40,886 nt of DNA, from the NCBI GenBank assembly GCA_049323795.1, contig JBMOOH010000003.1, positions 1 through 40,886 on the forward strand. Direction: 5' to 3'. A program made the position numbers and the translations under genes. This stretch comes from JAOADN01 sp049323795 (lineage in GTDB: Bacteria > Pseudomonadota > Alphaproteobacteria > Rhodobacterales > Rhodobacteraceae). How positions within the stretch are numbered: position 1 is the first letter of the stretch; each line of letters begins with the position of its first letter. The notes under the pieces were generated by a model that saw only the letters and a program-made list of their open reading frames with translations, had not been told where the DNA came from and did no database searches. Below, one piece after another: positions 1 to 6,768 of this stretch.

Positions 1-54
1 AACCAATGGCTCGATCCGCGCCCATTGCGCGTCTGTCAGGGTTCGTCTGCTCAA
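1..54 (-). CDS. IS5-family transposase, N-terminal fragment
   Basis: The reverse strand reads a TTG start at 54, preceded by a strong GGAGG at 61-65, then the residues (M)SRRTLTDAQWARIEPLV running off the window. The TLTDAQWARIEPL block is typical of the first residues of IS5-family (IS427-like) DDE transposases. Only 18 codons are visible, so the catalytic DDE residues and any programmed frameshift common in this group cannot be judged. The call rests on this short N-terminal signature and the good ribosome binding site. Confidence 0.65.
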   Translation of the reverse strand, partial: MSRRTLTDAQWARIEPLV

Positions 55-112
55 GATCGCCTCCGTTTTCGATCTTGAATCAGAAATCATTCCATGTGGG
101 AATCCCTCAAAT
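1..112 (-). mobile_element. IS5-type insertion sequence, right end only
   Basis: The left edge of the window cuts an insertion sequence whose transposase reads leftward out of the window. The roughly 55 bases between the transposase start and about position 112 are AT-richer and hold a stretch reading GAGGGATTCCCACATGGAAT on the minus strand. I take this as the likely terminal inverted repeat, but the other end is missing, so neither the exact boundary nor a target duplication can be confirmed. The element lies about 115 bases before the first pilin gene and may have replaced or altered its upstream control region. Confidence 0.5.
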
Positions 113-225
113 GAAGACGCCGCCTAGTTGGGACACGATTCGGGGTAAAAAGAAGGCCCATGCAGCGGGACGGATGAGCAAGCTCCCCGGCATGTGGCGA
201 AACAATGTATCTCGGAGACCAGTAA

Positions 226-420
226 ATGAAATTCTTCAAACTCTTCAAGAGCTTCCGCAATGACGAAGACGGCGCCGTGACGGTGGACTGGGTCGTGCTG
301 ACCGCCGCCGTCGTCGGCCTCGGCATCGCCGCGCTGGCGGCCGTCCGCGGCGGCACGGGCACGCTGACCTCGAAGATCTCGAGCCAGCTCGCCTCGCAGT
401 CGATCTCGACCACGTTCTGA
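226..420 (+). CDS. Flp-type (type IVb) pilin, copy 1
   Basis: This 64-residue protein has the layout of a Tad pilus major pilin: a short charged leader (residues 1-16, ending EDG), a predicted prepilin peptidase site after Gly16, and a hydrophobic helix at about 18-40. The mature protein starts AVTVDW, so position +5 is Asp and +6 is Trp where classical Flp pilins have Glu and Tyr. It ends in ISTTF, a tail shared by all four pilins here. GGAGA at 214-218 sets the start. It differs from copy 3 at only two residues (Ser9/Asn, Thr46/Ser). A terminator follows at once, so the gene is probably its own transcription unit. It would be processed by CpaA and polymerised by CpaF/TadB/TadC. Confidence 0.9.
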   Translation: MKFFKLFKSFRNDEDGAVTVDWVVLTAAVVGLGIAALAAVRGGTGTLTSKISSQLASQSISTTF

Positions 421-442
421 TTTCGTGCCGCCTTGGCGGTGC

Positions 443-475
443 AAGGGCCGCGCTCCTGTCCGGAGCGCGGCCCTT
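443..475 (+). terminator. Terminator after pilin copy 1
   Basis: A perfect 12-bp GC-rich stem (445-456 with 462-473, loop TGTCC), extended by AA/TT pairs, lies 25 bases after the pilin stop and runs into TTCGCTT. The T tract is short, but position and stem strength fit an intrinsic terminator. Confidence 0.75.
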
Positions 476-705
476 CGCTTCATGCGAGAACCGCGGTCAC
501 GTCCGCGCCGGGATGCGTCGTCGCGATTGTGTCACCGCAAGCACTGGATTGTTTCCGCAATTCCTAAACCTTTGTGACCGATTGAGGCGGCAGCCGCCAA
601 ACTTGGGCCAAGATTGTGCGCGAAGAGATGATCGTGCCGTGGCCGCATAAACGCGCGGGTTGCGCAGGCCCCCAGGCAAGCAAAGTGGACCATCGGAGAA
701 AACGA

Positions 706-900
706 ATGAAATTCTTCAAGCTCTTCAAGAACTTCCGCAATGACGAAGACGGCGCCGTGACAGTGGACTGGGTCGTGCTGACCGCCGCCGTCGTCGGCCT
801 CGGCATCGCCGCGCTGGCTGCCGTCCGTAGCGGCACGGGCACGCTGACCTCGAAGATCTCGGAGCAGCTCGCGTCGCAGTCGATCTCGACCACCTTCTGA
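706..900 (+). CDS. Flp-type (type IVb) pilin, copy 2
   Basis: This is the second tandem pilin, 64 residues, with the same leader, cleavage site after Gly16, AVTVDW mature start and ISTTF tail as its neighbours. It is the most divergent of the three tandem copies, with Ser42 instead of Gly and Glu53 instead of Ser, which adds a negative charge in the C-terminal part expected to face the pilus surface. The reading frame is open from 616, but GGAGA at 695-699 and the match to the other copies place the start at 706. The upstream 285 bases differ from those before the other copies, which suggests separate expression control. Confidence 0.9.
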   Translation: MKFFKLFKNFRNDEDGAVTVDWVVLTAAVVGLGIAALAAVRSGTGTLTSKISEQLASQSISTTF

Positions 901-929
901 GTCCTTCCGCCTCCGGGCGACAAGAATCG

Positions 930-957
930 AACCGCGCCTCTCTCCGGGGCGCGGTTT
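930..957 (+). terminator. Terminator after pilin copy 2
   Basis: AACCGCGCC at 930-938 pairs with GGCGCGGTT at 948-956 across a 9-base loop and is followed by TGCGCTTT. It stands 30 bases after the pilin stop, in the same place as the hairpins behind copies 1 and 3. Confidence 0.65.
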
Positions 958-1160
958 GCGCTTTGCCGGGGGCGATGGTGCGATGGGCCGCAATCCGGCC
1001 GGCCGACATGCCCACAAGAAACACCGAAAATGTACAAACGCCGCCCCTTTTGCGACACCTTCGTCAGGCAAAACCTACTCATGCCGCAGCAGACGGGACG
1101 AGGATGGCCACGTCGAAGCGGATGACCTGGAATGCGAAACCTGAACCTCGGAGACTACAG

Positions 1161-1355
1161 ATGAAATTCTTCAAACTCTTCAAGAACTTCCGCAACGATG
1201 AAGACGGCGCCGTGACGGTGGACTGGGTCGTGCTGACCGCCGCCGTCGTTGGCCTCGGCATCGCCGCGCTGGCGGCCGTCCGCGGCGGCACGGGCTCGCT
1301 GACCTCGAAGATCTCGAGTCAGCTCGCCTCGCAGTCGATCTCGACCACGTTCTGA
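1161..1355 (+). CDS. Flp-type (type IVb) pilin, copy 3
   Basis: This third tandem pilin has 64 residues: leader to Gly16, mature AVTVDW, hydrophobic helix and ISTTF tail. It differs from copy 1 at residues 9 (Asn) and 46 (Ser) only, and the DNA of the two genes is almost the same, which suggests recent duplication or gene conversion. GGAGA at 1150-1154, seven bases before the ATG, sets the start although the frame is open from 963. A terminator hairpin follows. Its role is presumably an interchangeable major pilin subunit of the Tad pilus encoded downstream. Confidence 0.9.
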   Translation: MKFFKLFKNFRNDEDGAVTVDWVVLTAAVVGLGIAALAAVRGGTGSLTSKISSQLASQSISTTF

Positions 1356-1386
1356 TCCGTCAGGCGTCCGGCAAGGACGTGATTGG

Positions 1387-1410
1387 CCGCGCCCTCCGGG
1401 GCGCGGTTTC
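1387..1410 (+). terminator. Terminator after pilin copy 3
   Basis: CCGCGCCC at 1387-1394 pairs perfectly with GGGCGCGG at 1399-1406 around the tetraloop TCCG, followed by TTTCGCTTTT. This is a good intrinsic terminator 31 bases after the pilin stop. Confidence 0.75.
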
Positions 1411-1609
1411 GCTTTTCCGGGATCCGGTCCAGCCTCGTTGTTCGCGGATCCGGAAGTGAATGTTTCCCGTTCTTCCCATGCCGCCCGGGAATTGGATCGA
1501 AGCGCGCCCAATTCACGCCACGAACCTTGTGCTTTCTGTCATGCAAGGGCGAAACGAGTGGCCGGTGCCTGGGATGCCCGGTTCTGTGCACGCGAATGGA
1601 GAATTGGGA

Positions 1610-1798
1610 ATGCGGAAGTATCTTGTTCGTTTCGCCGCGGAAGAAGCCGGCGCCGTCACGGTGGACTGGGTCGTGCTCACGGCTGGCGTCGTCGCCTTCG
1701 GCGTGATGGTCGTGGCCGGAATCACCGGCAACATGGGGACGATCGGGTCGAACGTGAACGCGTTCCTGAGTTCCCAGACGATCACCACCACGTTCTGA
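1610..1798 (+). CDS. Divergent Flp-type pilin, copy 4
   Basis: This 62-residue pilin-like protein keeps the core AGAVTVDWVVLTA around the cleavage site (after Gly14) and the -TITTTF tail. Its leader (MRKYLVRFAAEE) and its C-terminal half (GITGNMGTIGSNVNAFLSSQ) are unlike those of the three tandem copies. The start is set by GGAGA at 1598-1602. The shared DNA is limited to the cleavage and helix region, so this is an older paralogue. It may be a minor or alternative pilin; an initiating or tip subunit is possible but only inferred. No clear terminator separates it from cpaB, 218 bases downstream. Confidence 0.85.
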   Translation: MRKYLVRFAAEEAGAVTVDWVVLTAGVVAFGVMVVAGITGNMGTIGSNVNAFLSSQTITTTF

Positions 1799-2016
1799 CC
1801 GCCACGGCGATGGCTGCGGGCGGCGGCCGGGATCGCCGGCGCCTTTCGCCTTTGGCGATGCTTTCCGTTTCCAGCTTCGGCGAGAATCCACCGGCGGGAC
1901 CCGGTTTGACCACCATTTCGCCGCAATCCCTCTGGATAGTCTGCTGCGAGTGAGCGATCGGAACGCCCTTGGCGTGCCGTGCCACTGCGGGCCGATCGGA
2001 ACAAGGAACTGACGAC

Positions 2017-2889
2017 ATGCGGATGATCTTCGCTCTGGTGCTGCTTCTGGGCCTCGGATTGGCCGGCTTCGCGGTCTACATGGCCCAGGGCTTCATCGAG
2101 AAGACGCAGCAGGAGCGCGATCTGCTCCTCGCGGCGCAGGCAAGCGCGCCGAAACTGGTGGACGTCGTCGTGGCGAAGAAGCAGCTCAAGTACGGCGACC
2201 GGCTGACGCAACAGGATCTCGAGGTCATCAAGTGGCAGGACGGCAAGGTGCCGGAAGGCGCCTTCAGCGCGATCTCCGCCCCGCAGGGGGCTGATCCGGC
2301 GATCAGGGCGGTATTTCTGGAGGGCGAGACGCGACCCCGCGCGGCGCTGCGCAGCCTGGAGCCCTACGAGCCGATCCTCGCCTCGAAGGTGACCGAGCCG
2401 GGCGTCGATGCCGGCATCAACGCGAACCTCACGGCCGGGATGCGCGCCTTCGCGATCAATGTGGATGTGTCGTCGGGGGTGTCGGGATTCCTTCGTCCGG
2501 GCGACCGGGTGGACGTCTACTGGAGCGGCGTGGCCAACGAGCGTGACGTGACCAAGCTCATCGACCAGGGCATCCGGCTCATTGCGATCGACCAGAACGC
2601 CGACGCCGACCGCACCGAGGAAACGCTGATCGCCCGGACCATCACGGTCGAGGCGACCCCCCAGCAGGTCGCGGCGCTGGCTCAGGCGCAGCAGACCGGA
2701 CGGCTCACGCTGTCGCTTCTGGGCTCGGGCGACCTTGCCGCAGTCGGACCGGTCGAGATCGACCAGAACCAGCTTCTCGGGATCAAGAAGGAAGCCGCCG
2801 TCGAAGCGGCGCCCGCCCCCCAGGTCTGCACGATCCGCACCAACAAGGGCGGCGAGATCGTCGAGACGCAGATCCCCTGCGCCAACTGA
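2017..2889 (+). CDS. cpaB: Tad pilus assembly protein CpaB/RcpC
   Basis: The protein has 290 residues with a single N-terminal membrane anchor (about residues 4-23) and a periplasmic part. A SAF-like domain starts near residue 45 (VDVVVAKKQLKYGDRLTQQD) and the middle carries the RcpC block with FAINVDVSSGVSGFLRPGDRVDVYW. CpaB/RcpC proteins act in the periplasm alongside the secretin of the Tad system. AAGGA at 2003-2007, ten bases before the ATG, picks this start over an in-frame ATG at 1969. It is the first machine gene after the pilins. A hairpin follows, so it may be partly uncoupled from cpaC. Confidence 0.92.
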   Translation: MRMIFALVLLLGLGLAGFAVYMAQGFIEKTQQERDLLLAAQASAPKLVDVVVAKKQLKYGDRLTQQDLEVIKWQDGKVPEGAFSAISAPQGADPAIRAVFLEGETRPRAALRSLEPYEPILASKVTEPGVDAGINANLTAGMRAFAINVDVSSGVSGFLRPGDRVDVYWSGVANERDVTKLIDQGIRLIAIDQNADADRTEETLIARTITVEATPQQVAALAQAQQTGRLTLSLLGSGDLAAVGPVEIDQNQLLGIKKEAAVEAAPAPQVCTIRTNKGGEIVETQIPCAN

Positions 2890-2920
2890 CGCACGCACAT
2901 CCAGTCGCGTCTCCGCAGCG

Positions 2921-2950
2921 GGCCGGCACCGGATATGGTGGCCGGCCTTT
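2921..2950 (+). terminator. Hairpin between cpaB and cpaC
   Basis: GGCCGGCACC at 2921-2930 pairs with GGTG/GCCGGCC at 2937-2947 with one bulged G, followed by TTT. It lies 31 bases after the cpaB stop and could terminate or attenuate transcription before cpaC. Confidence 0.5.
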
Positions 2951-2984
2951 GCATGCGCTTTGGAAAGACTTCGGGTGTTGCGAC

Positions 2985-2993
2985 TTATCCACA
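2985..2993 (+). promoter_or_regulatory. Perfect DnaA-box sequence upstream of cpaC
   Basis: TTATCCACA at 2985-2993 equals the DnaA-box consensus. It stands alone in the cpaB-cpaC gap, 118 bases before the cpaC start, and may be a chance match. No origin features lie nearby. Confidence 0.3.
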
Positions 2994-3032
2994 TCAGTGT
3001 CGCACGTCAAACACTTGATTCTTGCAAAAAAT

Positions 3033-3067
3033 CCGCCCGGCGCGCATTGTCGCGGCAATCCGGGCGG
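3033..3067 (+). promoter_or_regulatory. Hairpin in the cpaC leader
   Basis: CCGCCCGG (3033-3040) pairs perfectly with CCGGGCGG (3060-3067), and ATTG/CAAT (3046-3049 with 3056-3059) extends the helix inside, leaving a five-base bulge. It lies 43 bases before the cpaC ATG, without a T tract, so it could shape a leader RNA rather than terminate it. Confidence 0.35.
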
Positions 3068-3110
3068 GTAAAGACCCGGGCCCACAGGCGTGATCGGAGA
3101 GGCAGGTCAC

Positions 3111-4541
3111 ATGAGCATGAACAAGGTCTTCCAGGCCGGAATGCTGGGCTTTGCGCTCACCATGACAACGATTCCGGCGGCGCATTCTCAGACACTGAAG
3201 GTGATGGAAGGAGCAACCTCGAGCGCGCTCAGCGTGCCGATGAACCGGGCCGTCGTCGTCGAATCGGAGCAGCCTTTCGCAGAGCTGTCGATCGCAAATC
3301 CCGGCATCGCCGACATCTCGACCCTGTCGGACCGCAGCATCTATGTCCTCGGCAAGGCACCGGGGCGCACCACGCTGACGCTCCTCGGGCCGGATGGCAA
3401 ACTCATCACCAACGTCGAGGTGCAGGTCTCGCCCGACATCGCCGAATTCAAGGAACGGCTCCAGCAGATCCTTCCCGGCGAGAAGGTCGAGGTGAGGACC
3501 GCAAACGACGGGATCGTGCTTTCAGGCGTGGTTTCCTCGACCGCGAAGATGGACCGCGCGCTCGAACTCGCGCAAAGGTATGCTCCCGACCGGGTGTCGA
3601 ACCTTCTGTCCGTGGGGGGAACCCAGCAGGTGATGCTGAAGGTCCGCTTCGCCGAGATGAACCGGTCGGTGCGCAAGAACCTGTCCACCAGCCTCGGCAT
3701 CTCGGGGACGCTCTTCGGCGGCGACGTGGGGTTCTCGGGCGCAACCAACACCTACCAGGAAGGAACGAACTTCAGCAGACTCTTCGACGGCGACCCGACC
3801 ACGAACCCGGTCTCGTCCCGCGAACGGGTGGGCGCCTTCGCCTTCGGCTTCGGCAGCGGCGCGCTCGAATTCAACGTCCTGCTCGAGGCGCTCGAATCCA
3901 AGGGCCTGGTCCGCACCCTCGCCGAGCCGAACCTCACCGCCCTCTCGGGACAGGAGGCGAAGTTCCTTGCCGGCGGCGAGTATCCGATCCCGGTAACGGG
4001 CGACAACGGGTCGATCACGGTCCAGTACAAACCCTTCGGCGTCGAACTCGCCTTCACGCCGCGGGTCGTTGACGAGGACATCATCAACATCGCGATCAAC
4101 GCGGCCGTGTCCGGGATCGATTCGACCATCACCGTCCAGGGCACCGGCGGCTTCGCGGTCAATGCCTTCCGCCGGCGCGAGGCCGAAACGACCGTCGAGA
4201 TGCGCGACGGCGAAAGCTTCGCGATCGCGGGCCTCCTGCAGGACGACTTCACGGACCTGAACGGACAGGTACCGTGGCTCGGCGACATTCCCGTCCTCGG
4301 CGCGCTGTTCCGCAGCGCGGACTACCGCCGCAACCAGAGCGAGCTCGTGATCATCGTCACGCCGAACCTCGTGACACCGACCCGCGGCGAGGCGCTGGCC
4401 CTGCCGACGGACCGCGTGTTCCCCCCGTCCGAAGCGCAGCTCTTCCTGCTCGGCAAGACCGCCGCGACCGGAGCGCGGGGCCCGGTGGCGGAAGTGGCGC
4501 GGCAGAACTTCAGCGGTTCCTACGGCTACGTGATGGAGTGA
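3111..4541 (+). CDS. cpaC: Tad pilus outer-membrane secretin CpaC/RcpA
   Basis: This 476-residue secretin forms the outer-membrane pore through which the pilus passes. A signal peptide covers about residues 1-26 (ending PAAHS). A pilus-assembly N-domain follows at about 30-110, then a BON-like domain at 110-165 (KVEVRTANDGIVLSGVVSS). The C-terminal secretin domain, about 230-430, includes VRTLAEPNLTALSGQEAKFLAGGE and ends VPWLGDIPVLGALFR. The ATG at 3111 is chosen for its GGAGAGGCAGG (3095-3105) and signal peptide; an in-frame GTG at 3090 has no such support. The OmpA-like gene follows after five bases, so they are coupled. Confidence 0.95.
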   Translation: MSMNKVFQAGMLGFALTMTTIPAAHSQTLKVMEGATSSALSVPMNRAVVVESEQPFAELSIANPGIADISTLSDRSIYVLGKAPGRTTLTLLGPDGKLITNVEVQVSPDIAEFKERLQQILPGEKVEVRTANDGIVLSGVVSSTAKMDRALELAQRYAPDRVSNLLSVGGTQQVMLKVRFAEMNRSVRKNLSTSLGISGTLFGGDVGFSGATNTYQEGTNFSRLFDGDPTTNPVSSRERVGAFAFGFGSGALEFNVLLEALESKGLVRTLAEPNLTALSGQEAKFLAGGEYPIPVTGDNGSITVQYKPFGVELAFTPRVVDEDIINIAINAAVSGIDSTITVQGTGGFAVNAFRRREAETTVEMRDGESFAIAGLLQDDFTDLNGQVPWLGDIPVLGALFRSADYRRNQSELVIIVTPNLVTPTRGEALALPTDRVFPPSEAQLFLLGKTAATGARGPVAEVARQNFSGSYGYVME

Positions 4542-4546
4542 GGATC

Positions 4547-5233
4547 ATGCGCGCCCCGATCAGCCCCCTGCTCCTTTCGGCGAGCCTGCTCGCCCTCTCC
4601 GGCTGCAACAAGGAGAACGCCACCTACCGCGCCTTCTTCACGGAAGCCGGCAGCGAGATCGAGACCAGCGACTTCGGCAAGTCGACGGCCCAGAACCTGG
4701 CGATCCAGTCGGGCCAACGGTCCTATGTCATCGACCTGACGCGCCGCTTCGCCGCCGACGTGCCGAACACGGTGAACTTCGAGTTCGACAGCGCTGTGCT
4801 CGACGCCGAGGCGCAGGCGGCACTGATGCGTCAGGCCGACTGGATCCGCCAGTTCCCCGAGGTGCGGTTCCGCGTCTACGGCCACACCGATCTTGTCGGC
4901 AGCGATGCCTACAACAAGGCTCTCGGGCTTCGCCGGGCGCAGGCCGTGGTCCGCTTCCTGACGAGCCAGGGCATCGAAAAAAGCCGCCTCGAGGCGGTTG
5001 CGTCCTTCGGCGAAACCCAGCCTCTCGTCTTTGTTCAGGCGCCCGAGCGCAAGAACCGCCGCACGGTCACCGAGGTGTCCGGCTTCGTCGGCAAGAGCAA
5101 TCTCGTGATGAACGGCAAGTATGCCGAGATCGTCTGGCGCGAATACGTCAACAGCGCCGTCCCGCCGCACCAGCAGCAAGCGGCCAGCGGCGGCGGTCCG
5201 GTCGGCGGGGCGGGCGGCGGCGGCGGCGGCTGA
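4547..5233 (+). CDS. OmpA-domain lipoprotein of the Tad locus
   Basis: The 228-residue product has a lipoprotein signal (LALSGC, lipid Cys20) and a C-terminal OmpA/MotB-like peptidoglycan-binding domain at about 70-185, with VNFEFDSAVLDAEAQ, RVYGHTDLVGSDAYN and RRAQAVVRFL. The tail is almost pure glycine (PVGGAGGGGGG). It occupies the place where other Tad loci encode the secretin partner CpaD/RcpB, and may anchor the secretin to peptidoglycan; this role is inferred. GTGAGGA just before the ATG, overlapping the cpaC stop, shows coupling. A strong terminator ends this unit. Confidence 0.85.
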   Translation: MRAPISPLLLSASLLALSGCNKENATYRAFFTEAGSEIETSDFGKSTAQNLAIQSGQRSYVIDLTRRFAADVPNTVNFEFDSAVLDAEAQAALMRQADWIRQFPEVRFRVYGHTDLVGSDAYNKALGLRRAQAVVRFLTSQGIEKSRLEAVASFGETQPLVFVQAPERKNRRTVTEVSGFVGKSNLVMNGKYAEIVWREYVNSAVPPHQQQAASGGGPVGGAGGGGGG

Positions 5234-5267
5234 CGGTTACGCACCGGGACATACCGGGAGATACCGG

Positions 5268-5304
5268 GGGGCGGCCTTTGGTGGACAAAGGCCGCCCCTT
5301 TCTT
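5268..5304 (+). terminator. Strong terminator after the OmpA-like gene
   Basis: A perfect 13-bp stem, GGGGCGGCCTTTG (5268-5280) with CAAAGGCCGCCCC (5286-5298), has a five-base loop and is followed by TTTCTTT. This is the strongest terminator in the window and divides the Tad locus into two transcription units. Confidence 0.9.
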
Positions 5305-5347
5305 TCCATCGTCTCACGAAACCGCATAATTTCGAAACTTCGGCCCC

Positions 5348-5362
5348 AATGTTGCCAACATT
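5348..5362. promoter_or_regulatory. Inverted repeat upstream of cpaE
   Basis: AATGTT-GCC-AACATT is a perfect 6-bp inverted repeat with a 3-base spacer. It lies 142 bases before cpaE and 44 bases past the terminator, where the promoter of the second Tad unit must be. It could be an operator; no family is recognised. Confidence 0.3.
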
Positions 5363-5503
5363 TCCGCCGAGGGTCCGGGTCGGGACAAGTGCGCGGCCGA
5401 TGGAATCGCGCGGGTGTTTGGTGACGTCAGGGCATGGACCGCTCGGGGGGCCGAAACGAGAACGGACCCGACCCGGCACCGGGGCGAAGAAGGACGTGAC
5501 GGA

Positions 5504-6754
5504 ATGAGCAGTGTGGCTGTGTTGCAACCCGAACCGGCGCCGATCGTGGCCTGCACCATCTCGCGCGATGTGGCGAACTTCGACCTCCTCATCGAGGACA
5601 TGGAGGCCGAACTCGGCGAAAGCTGGGGCGATCTCACCTTCGACGACGCGATGCTCTTCCTCAACCAGCCGGACGCGCAGACGCTCGAATTCGTGGCGGT
5701 CGCCGTCGACGCCGAGGACGAGACAGATCTCGGCCGGATATCGGGCATCATCACCACGGCCAAGGACAAGGGCGTCAAGGTCATCCTGATCGCCGACCAG
5801 GTGAGCCCGATCTCGCTGCACCATCTGCTCAAGCTCGGCGCCGATGATTTCGTGCCCTACCCGCTGCCGGAGCGCGCGCTGCACGATGCGATCAAGCGCC
5901 TCCACCAGGCGCCTGCCGCACCGCCGCAGCCCGTCGAGGCCGCGGCCCCCACCCCGGCATTCAAGCCCAAGGGAGACCGCGACGGAGTGGTTCTGCCGGT
6001 CCACGGGCTTGCCGGCGGGACCGGCGCGACGACCTTTGCCGTCAACCTCGCCTGGGAACTTGCCACGGTGCAGAAGGACGGTCCCCGCGTCTGCCTGCTC
6101 GATCTCGATTTCCAGTACGGCTCGGTGTCGACCTATCTCGACCTGCCGCGGCGCGAAGCCGTCTATGAGATGCTCTCGGATACCGCGTCGCTGGACAGCG
6201 AGGCCTTCGTACAGGCGCTCCTGTCCTTCAACGACAAGCTGCACGTGATGACCGCGCCGTCCGAGATGCTGCCGCTCGACATCGTGACCTCCGACGACAT
6301 AAACCGCGTGATCGACGTGGCCCGGGCGAACTTCGACTTCGTCGTGATCGACATGCCATCGACCGTGGTCCAGTGGACCGAGGCGGTGCTGCACCAGGCC
6401 CATGTCTACTTCTCGATGGTCGAACTCGACATGCGGTCGGCCCAGAACACGCTTCGCATGATCCGGGCACTCAAGGCCGAGGAACTGCCCTTCGAGAAGC
6501 TGCGCTACGTCCTGAACCGCTCGCCGCGCTTCACCGACCTCTCCGGAAAGAGCCGGGTCAGGCGCCTGGCCGAAAGCCTCGACATCACGATCGAGCTGCA
6601 GCTCTCCGACGGCGGACGGCAGGTGACGCAGTCGAACGACCATGGCCTGCCCCTGGCCGAGACAGCGGCGAAGAACCCGCTCCGCAAGGAAATCTCGAAG
6701 CTGGCCAGGTCGCTTTACGAACTCAGCAAGTCCGCGGAAGCCGCCAAGGCCTGA
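5504..6754 (+). CDS. cpaE: TadZ/CpaE-like pilus localisation protein
   Basis: This 416-residue protein has an N-terminal receiver-like domain (about 15-135) and a MinD/ParA-type domain (about 160-390). TadZ/CpaE proteins place the Tad machine at the cell pole. The P-loop reads GLAGGTGATTFAVN (GGTGATT at 171-177): both the signature Lys and the usual catalytic Lys of the deviant Walker A motif (KGGxGKT) are absent. The following CLLDLDFQYGS keeps the Walker A'-like Asp. It may bind nucleotide poorly or act as a pseudo-ATPase. GAAGAAGGA before 5504 sets the start. The gene opens the second Tad unit, and cpaF follows after 14 bases. Confidence 0.9.
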   Translation: MSSVAVLQPEPAPIVACTISRDVANFDLLIEDMEAELGESWGDLTFDDAMLFLNQPDAQTLEFVAVAVDAEDETDLGRISGIITTAKDKGVKVILIADQVSPISLHHLLKLGADDFVPYPLPERALHDAIKRLHQAPAAPPQPVEAAAPTPAFKPKGDRDGVVLPVHGLAGGTGATTFAVNLAWELATVQKDGPRVCLLDLDFQYGSVSTYLDLPRREAVYEMLSDTASLDSEAFVQALLSFNDKLHVMTAPSEMLPLDIVTSDDINRVIDVARANFDFVVIDMPSTVVQWTEAVLHQAHVYFSMVELDMRSAQNTLRMIRALKAEELPFEKLRYVLNRSPRFTDLSGKSRVRRLAESLDITIELQLSDGGRQVTQSNDHGLPLAETAAKNPLRKEISKLARSLYELSKSAEAAKA

Positions 6755-6768
6755 GGGAGCGCCCCGTC

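Noticed and set aside
6..263. Plus-strand 85-codon frame at the left end
   Set aside because: It is opposite the transposase start and the element end, and runs into the pilin gene in another frame.
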